Positions 40,240-49,271 of a stretch of 64,000 nucleotides of DNA are shown here, piece by piece; within the stretch, counting starts at the first letter, position 1; each line of letters opens with the position of its first letter. Below the pieces are notes generated by a model. The model searched no databases. It saw only the letters and a list, made by a program, of their open reading frames with translations, and was not told the DNA's origin. The position numbers and the translations under genes were made by a program. The stretch covers positions 1 through 64,000 of the forward strand of contig NZ_JHQS01000015.1 of assembly GCF_014843845.1 (NCBI RefSeq), given 5' to 3'. The DNA is from Mesorhizobium amorphae (GTDB lineage Bacteria; Pseudomonadota; Alphaproteobacteria; Rhizobiales; Rhizobiaceae).

Positions 40240-40968
40240 ATGACCGATCTTGCCTGGCTGACGGCCCGCCCTGTCGCGCACCGCGGCTTCCACGACATGA
40301 ACAAGACGCGTTGGGAAAACACGCTGTCGGCCTTCGAAGCCGCCGCCGAGCGCGGCTATGCGATCGAATGCGACGTCCACCTGTCGTCGGACCGGATCCC
40401 CGTCATCATCCATGACGGCGACCTCAAGCGACTGACCGGCCAGGACGGTTTCGTCTGGCAGCGAACGGCGGCCGAACTGACGTTGCTCAAGGTCGGTGGC
40501 ACGTCGGACCACGTGCCGACGCTGCAGCAGGCGCTCGACCTGGTCGACGGCCGCGTGCCGCTGGTCGTCGAACTGAAGGGCGTTCCCGGTCACGACCAGG
40601 GCCTGGTGGAGAGCGTCGGCAAGATGCTCAGGCGCTACAGGGGCAAGGCCGCGATCATGTCGTTCGACCACTGGCTGGTCCGCGACTTTCCGAAACACGC
40701 GGCCGGCATCCCCGGCGGACTGACAGCCTATGGCAAGGACAATCAGCTGATCGAAGCGCATTTCTCAATGCTGGCGCATGAAATCGCCTTCGCCTCCTAT
40801 GCCGCGGGCGACTTGCCGAACCCGTTCGTCAGTTTCGTGCGCGACCGGCTGAAAATGCCTGTCATCACCTGGACCGTGCATGACCAGCCGGCGGTGGACC
40901 TGACCTTCAGATACGCCGACCAGATGACGTTCGAGGGTTTCGACCCCGATCTCGTAAAGGTGGCGTGA
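40240..40968 (+). CDS. Glycerophosphodiester phosphodiesterase family protein
   Basis: The 242-residue TIM-barrel protein carries the GDPD signature 'VAHRGFHD' and 'ENTLSAFEAAAERGYAIECDVHLSSDRIPVIIHD', of which 'ENTLSAF' and 'ECDVHLS' hold the metal ligands. It then shows 'VELKG' and a late 'ITWTVHDQ'. There is no signal peptide, so it should act in the cytoplasm on glycerophosphodiesters. The ATG at 40240 lies 13 bases after the ridA stop; an open frame extending upstream overlaps ridA and has no merit. Confidence 0.85.
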   Translation: MTDLAWLTARPVAHRGFHDMNKTRWENTLSAFEAAAERGYAIECDVHLSSDRIPVIIHDGDLKRLTGQDGFVWQRTAAELTLLKVGGTSDHVPTLQQALDLVDGRVPLVVELKGVPGHDQGLVESVGKMLRRYRGKAAIMSFDHWLVRDFPKHAAGIPGGLTAYGKDNQLIEAHFSMLAHEIAFASYAAGDLPNPFVSFVRDRLKMPVITWTVHDQPAVDLTFRYADQMTFEGFDPDLVKVA

Positions 40969-41009
40969 TCCAGGCTTGCACGGCCCCATAGGGAGCTTAA
41001 ATAAGCCTC

Positions 41010-42224
41010 ATGGATCAGGGTGACGACGGCGATGGGCAAACGGCGAATGCGGAGTTTTCGATCCGTGTCGCCGCCGGCATCGGCGCCTTCACCTGCGATG
41101 AGTGGAACGGCTTCGCCGGCACCACGAGCGGCGATGCAGAAAATGGCTACAACCCTCTCGTTTCATACGCTTTTCTGAGCGCGCTCGAGGATTCCGGCTG
41201 CGCCGTGCGGCGCACCGGCTGGCAGGGCCATCACCTCAGGCTGGAGACCGCGCAAGGCAGGCTGCTCGGGGCCGTGCCCTGCTATCTGAAATCGCACAGC
41301 CAGGGCGAATATGTCTTCGACCATGGCTGGTCGGATGCTTTCGAGCGCGCCGGCGGGCGCTATTACCCAAAGTTGCAAAGTGCTGTGCCGTTCACGCCGG
41401 TTACCGGCCCTCGCCTTCTGGTCAACAAGGGCGAGGACGCCGGCACGGTGAAGGCCGGCCTTGCCGCTGGTCTCAAGATGGTGACCGACAAGCTCGGCGT
41501 GTCCTCCGCCCATGTCACCTTTGCCGGCGAGAGCGATGTCGCAACGCTCGAGGCAGCAGGCTTCCTGCATCGCACCGACCAGCAGTTCCATTTCTTCAAC
41601 GAAGGCTTTTCGAGCTACGACGACTTTCTCGCCACGCTCGCCTCGCGTAAGCGCAAGGCGATGAAGAAGGAGCGGCGCGAGGCGCTGGCCGACGGCATCT
41701 CGATCGACTGGCTGACCGGCAAGGATCTGACCGAAAAGGCCTGGGACGATTTTTTCGCCTTCTACACGGATACCGGCAGCAGGAAATGGGGCCGGCCGTA
41801 CCTCAACCGCGAATTCTTCTCGCTGATCGGCGAGCGGATGGCCGACGACATCCTGCTGGTCATGGCCAAACGCAACGGGCGCTACATGGCCGGCGCCATC
41901 AACTTCATCGGCTCCGATGCGCTCTACGGGCGCAACTGGGGCTGCATCGAGGACCACCCGTTCCTGCATTTCGAGGTCTGCTACCACCAGGCGATCGACT
42001 TCGCCATCGAGCGCAAGCTGAAGGTGGTCGAAGCCGGCGCGCAAGGCGAGCACAAGCTGGCGCGCGGCTACCGTCCGGTGACCATGCATTCGGCGCACTA
42101 CATCGCGCATCCCGGCCTGCGCAACGCGGTGGCCGACTATCTCAGGCGCGAACGCCGCGAAGTCGAGCGCATGAGCGAATATCTCGAGGACCACACGCCA
42201 TTCCGCAAGGATCTGGCGGAATAG
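41010..42224 (+). CDS. Predicted N-acyltransferase, FemAB/GNAT-like (COG3146)
   Basis: This 404-residue protein shows the signature of the COG3146/DUF482 group: 'GAQGEHKLARGYRPV' followed by a histidine-rich 'SAHYI', with 'SSRKRKAMKKERR'-like 'ASRKRKAMKKERREA' in the middle. The fold is two GNAT domains as in FemX-type peptidyl transferases. A role in modifying peptidoglycan or lipids with amino acids is inferred; the true substrate is unknown. It is between the GDPD and HIT genes on the same strand, with small gaps. Confidence 0.75.
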   Translation: MDQGDDGDGQTANAEFSIRVAAGIGAFTCDEWNGFAGTTSGDAENGYNPLVSYAFLSALEDSGCAVRRTGWQGHHLRLETAQGRLLGAVPCYLKSHSQGEYVFDHGWSDAFERAGGRYYPKLQSAVPFTPVTGPRLLVNKGEDAGTVKAGLAAGLKMVTDKLGVSSAHVTFAGESDVATLEAAGFLHRTDQQFHFFNEGFSSYDDFLATLASRKRKAMKKERREALADGISIDWLTGKDLTEKAWDDFFAFYTDTGSRKWGRPYLNREFFSLIGERMADDILLVMAKRNGRYMAGAINFIGSDALYGRNWGCIEDHPFLHFEVCYHQAIDFAIERKLKVVEAGAQGEHKLARGYRPVTMHSAHYIAHPGLRNAVADYLRRERREVERMSEYLEDHTPFRKDLAE

Positions 42225-42303
42225 CTGAAGCTTGGTCGGGGTCGCCTTGCCGCGCGATGGCTGCTTCGCTAAACGGGCTGGACAATTATCTGGAGGGCAC
42301 GCC

Positions 42304-42735
42304 ATGGCGGAAGCCAGCTACGATCCCGGCAACATCTTCGCGAAAATCCTGCGCGGCGAAATCCCGTCGCATCGCGTCTATGAAGATGACGCGGTCGTCG
42401 CCTTCATGGATGTGATGCCGCAAGGGACCGGTCATACGCTGGTGGTGCCGAAAGCGCCGTCGCGCAATCTGCTCGACGCCGATCCGGCGACATTCGGTCC
42501 GCTTTTTGCAGTTGTGCAGAAGGTTGCGCTGGCCGTCAAAAAAGCCTTCGCCGCCGATGGGGTCACCATCCTGCAGTTCAACGAACCGGCATCGGGACAG
42601 AGCGTCTATCACCTGCATGTGCACGTCATTCCGCGCTTCGACGGTATTCCGTTGAAGCCGCACTCCGGACAGATGGAGAAGCCGGAGGTGCTGGTGGAGA
42701 ACGCCGAAAAGATACGGGCCGCGCTGGGAAGCTAA
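42304..42735 (+). CDS. HIT family nucleotide hydrolase
   Basis: The 143-residue protein has 'IFAKILRGEIPSHRVYEDD' and the histidine triad 'HLHVHVIP' near residue 105, typical of Hint-type nucleoside phosphoramidases that act on AMP-linked substrates. The ATG at 42304 starts 'MAEASYDPGNIFAKI' and has a GGAGG ribosome-binding site just upstream; the open frame further left overlaps no gene but has no family match. It ends 13 bases from the convergent kinase-like gene. Confidence 0.9.
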   Translation: MAEASYDPGNIFAKILRGEIPSHRVYEDDAVVAFMDVMPQGTGHTLVVPKAPSRNLLDADPATFGPLFAVVQKVALAVKKAFAADGVTILQFNEPASGQSVYHLHVHVIPRFDGIPLKPHSGQMEKPEVLVENAEKIRAALGS

Positions 42736-42748
42736 GCCGGCCGCAAGT

Positions 42749-43366
42749 TCAGCCAGCCGGCGATTGCGCCAGTCTCTGAAAGGCGGTCGGCTGCGTGCCC
42801 AGTTGTTGCTGGATTGCCTGTGCACACCGTGCCGGGCTGAGCTGCGACGTATCGACCTCCAGATCGTAGAGGCCTGGCTTGTGGACCGCCTCCTGCCAGA
42901 GGCGGACCGGCAGCGGTGCCGGATCATCACGCGATCCCGTCACATAGCCCTCCGCGGAAGTCTGCGCGCGCCTTTCAAGGATCACCTCGATCGGGCAGCG
43001 AACTCCGACGAAAAGTGCCGGCAGGCCGGCGAGCCGCCGGGCGCAATCGGCAAGTATGTTGAGCGGCTTCGAATAGGCGTCGTGGTGACCGACATCGGCG
43101 ACGACATTAAGCCCTGACCGACTGTGGGCGGCAATCGATTCATAGAGCGCGGCGTAGAATTGGGGTAGGCACATTTCGAGATCGGGACGCTCTCCGCCGG
43201 GGCGAAGGCCGATGCCGGGACGATAGCTTGGCGGGGTGATCCGTGCGTAAACGTCGACGCCCAGATTCATCCAGGCGCCGTCGAACGTCTCCTGGATCAC
43301 CTGGACAATGCTCGACTTTCCCGATCGCGGCGCGCCGTTAAGAACGATGATTTGCCCGAGTTCCAC
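42749..43366 (-). CDS. Chloramphenicol phosphotransferase-like P-loop kinase
   Basis: The 205-residue protein has a Walker A 'NGAPRSGKSS' directly after the first strand, the catalytic-Asp-like 'GVDVYAR' and an Arg-rich lid near 'ERRAQTSAEG'. These match the CPT family, whose type member phosphorylates chloramphenicol. Most relatives have unknown substrates, so antibiotic resistance must not be assumed. The start is a GTG at 43366 with AGGAGG seven bases upstream; an upstream TTG at 43384 is less likely. It follows the clpA terminator and is its own transcript. Confidence 0.78.
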   Translation of the reverse strand: MELGQIIVLNGAPRSGKSSIVQVIQETFDGAWMNLGVDVYARITPPSYRPGIGLRPGGERPDLEMCLPQFYAALYESIAAHSRSGLNVVADVGHHDAYSKPLNILADCARRLAGLPALFVGVRCPIEVILERRAQTSAEGYVTGSRDDPAPLPVRLWQEAVHKPGLYDLEVDTSQLSPARCAQAIQQQLGTQPTAFQRLAQSPAG

Positions 43367-43387
43367 GCGGCATCCTCCTACCAACGA

Positions 43388-43413
43388 AAAAAGCCCCGTT
43401 TCCGGGGCTTTTT
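43388..43413 (-). terminator. Terminator after clpA
   Basis: An 11-bp stem (AAAAAGCCCCG / CGGGGCTTTTT) with a TTTC loop stands 23 bases after the clpA stop. A and T tracts flank both sides, so on the minus strand it ends in a T-run and fits an intrinsic terminator. Confidence 0.85.
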
Positions 43414-43435
43414 GACTATTTGACTCGGAGGCTTG

Positions 43436-45904
43436 TCAGCCCTTGCGTGGCAATTGCGGCACCAGGCTGCGCTTGCCGCCGTCCTTGCCCTTCGGCTCCG
43501 GCTTCTGCGCCACCACTTTTTTCGCGGCCGGCTTCTTCGCCACGGCCTTGCGTACCTTCGGCGCCTCGTCCGGCTCTTCCTTCTTCGGTTTCACTGGCGC
43601 TTCGTCGGCCAGCGATTCGAGTTTCAGGCCGGTCTCGCCGGTTTCCTTCTTCTCGACGGTGACGCGCACTGTGCCGCCCTTCTTCAGCTTGCCGAACAGC
43701 ACCTCGTCGGCCAGCGGCTTCTTGATGTGCTCCTGGATGACGCGGCCGAGCGGACGCGCGCCCATGCGCTCGTCATAGCCCTTGTCGGCCAGCCACGAGA
43801 TCGCCTCGGGCGACAGGTCGAAGGTGACGCCACGCTCGGACAGCTGGGCCTCCAGCTGCATGACGAACTTCTGCACCACCTGATGGATGACCGGCACCGG
43901 CAGCGAGCCGAACGGGATGATCGCATCCAGGCGGTTGCGGAACTCCGGCGTGAACAGCCGGTTGATCGCCTCGACATCGTCGCCTTCGCGCTTGGTCGAA
44001 CCGAAGCCGATCGCCGCGCGCTGCGCATCGGATGCGCCCGCATTGGTGGTCATGATCAGGATGACATTGCGGAAGTCGATCTGCTTGCCGTTGTGGTCGG
44101 TCAGCTTGCCGTGGTCCATGACCTGCAACAGGATGTTGAACAGGTCCGGATGCGCCTTCTCGACCTCGTCGAGCAGCAGCACGCAGTGCGGATGCTGGTC
44201 GACGCCGTCGGTCAACAGGCCGCCCTGGTCGAAGCCGACATAGCCGGGAGGCGCGCCGATCAGCCGCGAGACGGTGTGGCGTTCCATATATTCCGACATG
44301 TCGAAGCGGATCAGCTCGACACCGAGCGAGGCGGCGAGCTGCTTTGCCACTTCGGTCTTGCCGACGCCGGTCGGGCCGGAGAACAGGTAGGACCCGATCG
44401 GCTTTTCCGGTTCGCGCAGGCCGGCACGTGCCAGCTTGATCGCCGAGGTCAGCGCGGTGATCGCGGTATCCTGGCCGTAGACGACGCGCTTCAGCTCGAT
44501 GTCGAGGCCCTGCAGCACCTTCTCGTCGTCAGCCGAAACCGTCTTCGGCGGGATGCGCGCCATGGTGGCGATCGTCGCTTCGATCTCCTTGATGCCGATG
44601 GTCTTCTTGCGCTTGGCCTCCGGCACCAGCATCTGCGAGGCGCCGGTTTCGTCGATCACGTCGATCGCCTTGTCCGGCAGCTTGCGGTCGTTGATGTAGC
44701 GCGCCGACAGCTCGACCGAGGCCTTGATCGCCTCGCTCGTGTAGCGGACCTTGTGGAACTCCTCGAAATAGGGCTTCAGGCCCTTCATGATCTCGATGGC
44801 GTCCTCGATGGTCGGCTCGTTGACGTCGATCTTCTGGAAGCGCCGCACCAGCGCGCGATCCTTCTCGAAGAACTGGCGGAACTCCTTGTAGGTGGTCGAG
44901 CCGATGCAGCGGATGGCGCCGGTCGACAGCGCGGGCTTCAGAAGGTTCGACGCATCCATGGCGCCGCCCGACGTCGCCCCTGCCCCGATCACGGTGTGGA
45001 TCTCGTCGATGAACAGCACGGCGCCAGGATAATCCTCGAGCTCCTTGACGACCTGCTTCAGCCGCTCCTCGAAATCGCCGCGATAGCGGGTGCCGGCGAG
45101 CAGCGTGCCCATGTCCAGCGCAAAGATAGTTGCGTTGTGCAGCACTTCCGGCACATCGCCTTCGACGATGCGCTTGGCCAGACCTTCGGCGATCGCCGTC
45201 TTGCCGACGCCGGGATCGCCAACGTAGAGCGGGTTGTTCTTGGAGCGGCGGCACAGCACCTGGATGGTGCGGTTGATCTCGCTCTCGCGGCCGATCAGCG
45301 GGTCGATCTTGCCGGCCTTGGCCTTGTTGTTGAGGTTGACGCAATAGGCGGTCAGCGCGTCCTGCTGCTGCTTCTTCTTGCCGTTCTCCTCTTGCGGCTC
45401 GGCGCCATTCGGGCCGCCCTGCTCGTCATCGGCGCCGCGCGGGGTGCGGCTCTCCGAGGCGCCCGGGCGCTTGGCGATGCCGTGCGAGATGTAGTTGACC
45501 GCGTCGTAGCGGGTCATCTGCTGTTCCTGCAGGAAATAGGCGGCGTGGCTCTCGCGCTCGGCGAAGATGGCGACGAGCACGTTGGCGCCGGATACTTCCT
45601 CGCGACCGGACGACTGCACGTGGATGACGGCGCGCTGGATGACGCGCTGGAAACCGGCGGTTGGCTTGGAGTCTTCGTCGTAGCCGGTGACGAGATTGTC
45701 GAGCTCCGTGTCGATGTAGGTGAGAACGGTGTGCTTCAGCTCGTCGAGATCGACGTTGCAGGCGCGCATGACGGCGGCCGCCTCGGTGTCGTCGATCAGC
45801 GCGAGCAGCAGGTGTTCGAGCGTTGCATATTCATGGTGCCGCTCATTGGCGAGCGTCAGCGCCTGGTGAAGCGCCTTTTCCAGGCCTTGGGAGAAAGCCG
45901 GCAT
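43436..45904 (-). CDS. clpA: ATP-dependent Clp protease ATP-binding subunit ClpA
   Basis: ClpA unfolds proteins and feeds them to ClpP. The 822-residue protein has two N-terminal Clp repeats (about 1-145) and AAA+ domain 1 with Walker A 'GDPGVGKTA' and '[10 protein letters not shown]'. AAA+ domain 2 has '[12 protein letters not shown]' and '[11 protein letters not shown]', followed by the D2-small domain ('[13 protein letters not shown]'). The tail beyond about residue 770 is Lys/Pro/Ala-rich and longer than in E. coli. It starts six bases after the clpS stop with GAGG upstream, so the adaptor and unfoldase are translated together. Confidence 0.97.
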   Translation of the reverse strand: MPAFSQGLEKALHQALTLANERHHEYATLEHLLLALIDDTEAAAVMRACNVDLDELKHTVLTYIDTELDNLVTGYDEDSKPTAGFQRVIQRAVIHVQSSGREEVSGANVLVAIFAERESHAAYFLQEQQMTRYDAVNYISHGIAKRPGASESRTPRGADDEQGGPNGAEPQEENGKKKQQQDALTAYCVNLNNKAKAGKIDPLIGRESEINRTIQVLCRRSKNNPLYVGDPGVGKTAIAEGLAKRIVEGDVPEVLHNATIFALDMGTLLAGTRYRGDFEERLKQVVKELEDYPGAVLFIDEIHTVIGAGATSGGAMDASNLLKPALSTGAIRCIGSTTYKEFRQFFEKDRALVRRFQKIDVNEPTIEDAIEIMKGLKPYFEEFHKVRYTSEAIKASVELSARYINDRKLPDKAIDVIDETGASQMLVPEAKRKKTIGIKEIEATIATMARIPPKTVSADDEKVLQGLDIELKRVVYGQDTAITALTSAIKLARAGLREPEKPIGSYLFSGPTGVGKTEVAKQLAASLGVELIRFDMSEYMERHTVSRLIGAPPGYVGFDQGGLLTDGVDQHPHCVLLLDEVEKAHPDLFNILLQVMDHGKLTDHNGKQIDFRNVILIMTTNAGASDAQRAAIGFGSTKREGDDVEAINRLFTPEFRNRLDAIIPFGSLPVPVIHQVVQKFVMQLEAQLSERGVTFDLSPEAISWLADKGYDERMGARPLGRVIQEHIKKPLADEVLFGKLKKGGTVRVTVEKKETGETGLKLESLADEAPVKPKKEEPDEAPKVRKAVAKKPAAKKVVAQKPEPKGKDGGKRSLVPQLPRKG

Positions 45905-45910
45905 GTTACC

Positions 45911-46237
45911 TCACTTCTTCTCCATCACGCATTGCAGCGGATGCTGATTCTGTCGTGCAAAATCCATGACCTGGGACACTTTGGTCTCGGCCACCTCGAA
46001 TGTATAGACCCCGCACTCGCCCACTCCATGATTGTGAACATGAAGCATGATGCGTGTGGCGGCTTCGCGGTCCTTCTGGAAAAAACGCTCCAGGACGTGA
46101 ACCACGAACTCCATGGGCGTGTAGTCGTCGTTGAGGATGAGGACCCGGTATAGGCTGGGCTTCTTGGTCTTGGTCTTGGTGCGCGTGATAACGGCAGTGC
46201 CGCGACCGGCCTCGTTGCCGTCGCCGTCACTTTGCAT
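45911..46237 (-). CDS. clpS: ClpA adaptor ClpS
   Basis: ClpS brings N-degron proteins to ClpA. The 108-residue protein has the N-terminal basic stretch then '[21 protein letters not shown]' (core '[10 protein letters not shown]'), '[15 protein letters not shown]' (core 'HNHGVGECG') and '[10 protein letters not shown]', all family hallmarks. I use the ATG at 46237; the longer frame to 46303 begins with a non-conserved basic extension. The clpS-clpA pair is a classic operon. Confidence 0.94.
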
Positions 46238-46441
46238 CCGCACCACGCCTGCCGTGGCAGTCAAACCGATCGTCACGTAGTCCTGCCTCTTTCGAATCCC
46301 CATGCGAGTTCGACATGTAGGTGTTCGATGGACGATTTTAAGCCCTTCTGGTTAGCTGACAATATGGCTAGGTGGGCAAACTTGAGCGATTTTGAGAATC
46401 GTGAGGACATAAAGCCCCGGAATTGAACCGGGCATGAAAAA

Positions 46442-46467
46442 ACCCGGCCACGCATCCGCGACCGGGT
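46442..46467 (-). terminator. Terminator after the phasin gene
   Basis: On the minus strand ACCCGG ... CCGGGT closes an interrupted stem with an inner CGC/GCG pair and is followed by TTTTTT. It is 47 bases beyond the phasin stop and is the likely end of that transcript. Confidence 0.65.
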
Positions 46468-46513
46468 CTGTCCTGCAGGCCCGCAGGCCGTTTTTCAGTG
46501 CCGTCGGGCGAAA

Positions 46514-46843
46514 TTACTTCGCCTTGGCGACGATCGATTCGAACGGCTTGTAGGCTTCCTTGGCGAGCTCGGCATAGAGGTCACCGATCTTGGTGGCTTC
46601 GGCGACGAAGCTCTCGTAGCTCTGCTTGGCGTAGTCGGACTGGATCTCGATCGCCTTGTCCAGCGACTTGGCCGAAAACAGCTTCTCGAACGCGGCGCTG
46701 CCCGCTTCGAAGCTCTTCTTGGTGTACTCGCCAGCCTCGGTGGCGATCGCCTGCGCACCCTTCGAGAGGGAAGCGAAGCTCTTCAATCCGGTGTCGGCAA
46801 ACTCTTTGCCGTATTTGCTGAAGTCCTCATAGGTCTGGGTCAT
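46514..46843 (-). CDS. Phasin family protein
   Basis: Phasins coat polyhydroxyalkanoate granules. The 109-residue protein is almost wholly helical, with repeated heptad-like Ala/Glu/Lys/Phe patterns and the family signatures 'FADTGLKSFASLSKGAQAIATEAGEYTKKSFE' (core 'AIATEAGEYTKKSFE'), 'LDKAIEIQSDYAKQSYESF' (core 'EIQSDYAKQSYESF') and 'KPFESIVAKAK'. The ATG at 46843 is preferred over 46933 because sequence before it includes AT-rich promoter DNA with operator-like repeats. No PHA synthase gene is near. Confidence 0.88.
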   Translation of the reverse strand: MTQTYEDFSKYGKEFADTGLKSFASLSKGAQAIATEAGEYTKKSFEAGSAAFEKLFSAKSLDKAIEIQSDYAKQSYESFVAEATKIGDLYAELAKEAYKPFESIVAKAK

Positions 46844-46891
46844 TTCACGTTTCCCTTTGGTTGAAACGCCCTTTAGCCCCGGGCGCCCTTG

Positions 46892-46926
46892 TGCAATGCA
46901 CGATGAATATATTGTGCGCTGCACAA
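46892..46926. promoter_or_regulatory. Two TGC-N3-GCA operator-like repeats upstream of the phasin gene
   Basis: TTGTGC-GCT-GCACAA (46912-46926) is a perfect 6+3+6 inverted repeat, and TGC-AAT-GCA (46892-46900) is a second copy; their centres are 23 bases apart, about two helical turns. TGC-N3-GCA sites of this kind are known targets of PhaR/AniA regulators in Alphaproteobacteria. They lie 49-83 bases before the phasin ATG. Confidence 0.6.
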
Positions 46927-47022
46927 AAGTCAAGTTTTTGCCGGTTTTGTGGGCGCCGCTGCGCCGGCAATGGATAAAATTCGAATAAAGGGAGGCTCAA
47001 ACGCAAAGAAAATGGTGAACGC

Positions 47023-47054
47023 GGCGGTTACCATAAACGGATTGGTAACGCCGA
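47023..47054. repeat. Imperfect inverted repeat upstream of the D,D-carboxypeptidase gene
   Basis: CGGC(G)GTTACC and GGTAACGCCG are complementary with one bulged base and an 11-base spacer. It stands 75-106 bases before the GTG start, in the divergent phasin/carboxypeptidase region. It could be an operator or a leader hairpin. Confidence 0.35.
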
Positions 47055-47128
47055 CCGCGATAGTTTGGCCGGAAGCGAGGCAGGTCCCTTTGCCGCCTCC
47101 AAGGCAATGAAATTCAAGGGAAGTATCA

Positions 47129-48529
47129 GTGCGTCAGGCGTGGTCGGGCTTAGTCTCCAAATCCTCAATCTCCTTCAGGGCGGTCATGATCGTCGCTTTG
47201 GCGATGGCGGTCGTCCTCGGCGACGTGGCCTCGTCGATGGCGGCCAAGTCCGCGGCCATCGTCGTCGATGCCAAGACCGGCAAGGTGCTCTATTCGTCCG
47301 ACGCGAACGGTCGGCGCTACCCCGCCTCGCTGACCAAGATGATGACGCTCTATCTGACCTTCGAGGCGCTGGCCAAAGGTCGGATCAGCAAGAACACGCC
47401 TGTGCCGTTTTCGGCCCGTGCCGCGGCCGAGCCGCCGACCAAGCTCGGTGTGAAAGCTGGCCGCGCGGTTTCGGTGGAGACGGCCATCCTGTCGATGGTG
47501 ACCAAGTCGGCCAATGATTCGGCGACCGCGCTCGGCGAACTGCTCGGCGGCAGCGAGCCCGATTTTGCCCGCATGATGACCGCCAAGGCACGCGCGCTCG
47601 GCATGAACGGCACCGTGTTCCGCAACGCCAACGGTCTGCCCGATCCCGGCCAGTTCACCACCGCGCACGACATGGCGATGCTTGGCATAGCGCTCAGGGA
47701 GCACTTCCCCCAATATTACGGCTATTTCTCGCAGCGCTCCTTCCTCTATGGCCGCCAGCGCATCAACGGTCACAACCGCCTGCTCGGCCGCATCAAGGGC
47801 GTCGACGGCATCAAGACCGGTTACACCCGCGCCTCCGGCTTCAACCTCGTCTCGTCGGTTTCCGATGGCAACCGCCGCCTCGTCGCCGTCGTCATGGGAG
47901 GAACCTCGGGCCGCAGCCGCGACAACCAGATGGCCGGGCTGATCAACGCCTATATGCCGAGGGCGTCGACCCGCGGCGGTGGCGCCCTGATCGCCAAGGC
48001 CGGCGGCGACAGTCCGATCCGCGCGCTGGCCAAGGTGTTCCTGCCGAAGCACGATGCGCCGACCCCGGACGAAAAGCCGGCGGTCGAAGAGGATACCACG
48101 GTTGCCTCGGCGGACGACAGCGCGCCGGTCGTCGAAGAGACCGCTCCCGTCGTCCAGATCAAGAAGGTCAAGACGGTGGCCGTCGCCGCCGCGACCGAGG
48201 TTCCGGCGCCGCAAGTCGTGGCCGCCTATGCCGAGCCGGCGCCCGCGCCCGCGGTCGACCCGGTCAACACCGCTTCGGTGCCGTCGGGCTGGGCAATCCA
48301 GGTCGCCTCCTCGCCAAAGCAGTCCGAAGCCCAGGCCTTCCTCGACAAGACGAGCAAGCAGGCGCCCAAGGTCCTGGCCGATGCGGCTGGCTTCACCGTC
48401 GCCTTCGACAAGGACGGCGTGACCTACTATCGCGCCCGGTTCGGCGGCTTCGGTTCAAAGGACGCCGCCTGGAACGCCTGCAGTGCTTTGAAGAAGAAGA
48501 AAATCGCGTGCTACGCCGTCCAACAGTAG
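47129..48529 (+). CDS. D-alanyl-D-alanine carboxypeptidase with C-terminal SPOR domain
   Basis: This class C low-mass PBP trims the terminal D-Ala of peptidoglycan stem peptides. The 466-residue protein has a signal segment (about 17-38) and the active-site tetrad motifs Ser67-x-x-Lys70 ('SLTK'), Ser127-Ala-Asn129 and Lys229-Thr-Gly. A long Pro/Ala/Val linker follows, then a SPOR domain (about 386-466, 'GWAIQVASSPKQSEAQAFLD', core 'WAIQVASSP'). SPOR binds denuded glycan at division sites, so the enzyme is probably septal. It starts with GTG after GGGAA; an upstream ATG is out of frame. It stands as a single transcript divergent from the phasin gene. Confidence 0.92.
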   Translation: MRQAWSGLVSKSSISFRAVMIVALAMAVVLGDVASSMAAKSAAIVVDAKTGKVLYSSDANGRRYPASLTKMMTLYLTFEALAKGRISKNTPVPFSARAAAEPPTKLGVKAGRAVSVETAILSMVTKSANDSATALGELLGGSEPDFARMMTAKARALGMNGTVFRNANGLPDPGQFTTAHDMAMLGIALREHFPQYYGYFSQRSFLYGRQRINGHNRLLGRIKGVDGIKTGYTRASGFNLVSSVSDGNRRLVAVVMGGTSGRSRDNQMAGLINAYMPRASTRGGGALIAKAGGDSPIRALAKVFLPKHDAPTPDEKPAVEEDTTVASADDSAPVVEETAPVVQIKKVKTVAVAAATEVPAPQVVAAYAEPAPAPAVDPVNTASVPSGWAIQVASSPKQSEAQAFLDKTSKQAPKVLADAAGFTVAFDKDGVTYYRARFGGFGSKDAAWNACSALKKKKIACYAVQQ

Positions 48530-48572
48530 GACGGCGCTGGAATCTCCCGGGAAATTTTTGCGTCGAAGGAGA

Positions 48573-49271
48573 CTAATTGTGGTTGGAGAGCAGGACGTCC
48601 TTGGCTTCATTGATCCGCGCCGCAAGGAACGACGTGCCACCGATATCGGGGTGCAGGCGCTGCATCAGGCGGCGGTGCGCCTTGCGGACATCCGCCGCGG
48701 CGGCCCCCGCTTCAAGACCAAGGATCTTGTAGGCCTCCTCCTTAGTCATGGCGCCCGCACCTGGCGCAACACCCAGCCCTTCGCCACCATCCGGCTCAGC
48801 GTTTTTGCGCCAGACGGGAAACCTGCCGTCAAGATACGTCTCTAGCAACTGGCGGCTCTCGGGATCGCCCGGGAGCTCGCGATAGAGCTGCTGCAATTCC
48901 GCCAGGCCCATCGAGCCAAGCATCTTGCCTTCGTGGCGTCCGGCCAGCACCAGGCCTTCCAGCCCGCCGGTCTGGTGATCGAGTTCCATCTCCAGCGCCG
49001 CGGTGCGCACAGTCGAACGCTTGCTGGCCGCCGGCTTCGATGTCGGCCGCGCCATCCGCATCGAACCATACCAGGCGGCCGCGCCAAGCAGCATCATGCC
49101 GCCGACGCCGCCGCGGCCCGCGACAAGCACGGCTGCACCGGCCAGTGCCAGAAGAACCGGCCCCAGCGTCTTCAAGCCGTCCGCAACCTTTGCCGGATCG
49201 GCGCGCACGAAAATCGCCGCGACGCCAAGAAGCACCAGAACCAGTGCAACAAATGCGATGATTGCGCCCAT
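48573..49271 (-). CDS. Membrane-anchored protein with C-terminal J domain
   Basis: The 232-residue protein has two hydrophobic helices (about 3-22 and 37-68, the second broken by glycines) and a middle region. A J domain occupies the last 58 residues (from about 175, 'TKEEAYKILGL'), with the HPD motif at 207-209 ('RLHPDIGG'). The J domain would stimulate a DnaK-type Hsp70 at the membrane. The topology (anchor first, J last) resembles Tim14/Pam18-like J-proteins rather than DnaJ or DjlA. Its ATG overlaps the VWA gene stop as TGATG, so it is translated after that protein. Confidence 0.85.
   Translation of the reverse strand: MGAIIAFVALVLVLLGVAAIFVRADPAKVADGLKTLGPVLLALAGAAVLVAGRGGVGGMMLLGAAAWYGSMRMARPTSKPAASKRSTVRTAALEMELDHQTGGLEGLVLAGRHEGKMLGSMGLAELQQLYRELPGDPESRQLLETYLDGRFPVWRKNAEPDGGEGLGVAPGAGAMTKEEAYKILGLEAGAAAADVRKAHRRLMQRLHPDIGGTSFLAARINEAKDVLLSNHN

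Noticed and set aside
42749..43366. Annotation as a chloramphenicol resistance gene
   Set aside because: Family resemblance alone does not show the substrate; most relatives are uncharacterised.
43433..46153. A 906-codon open frame on the plus strand, antisense to clpA and clpS
   Set aside because: It mirrors clpA and clpS exactly, has Arg/Leu/Asp/His-rich composition typical of antisense frames in high-G+C DNA, and has no recognisable domain or ribosome-binding site.
46468..46496. A second hairpin (CCTGC / GCAGG followed by a T-run) as a plus-strand terminator
   Set aside because: No plus-strand gene ends nearby, so there is nothing for it to terminate; it may be chance.
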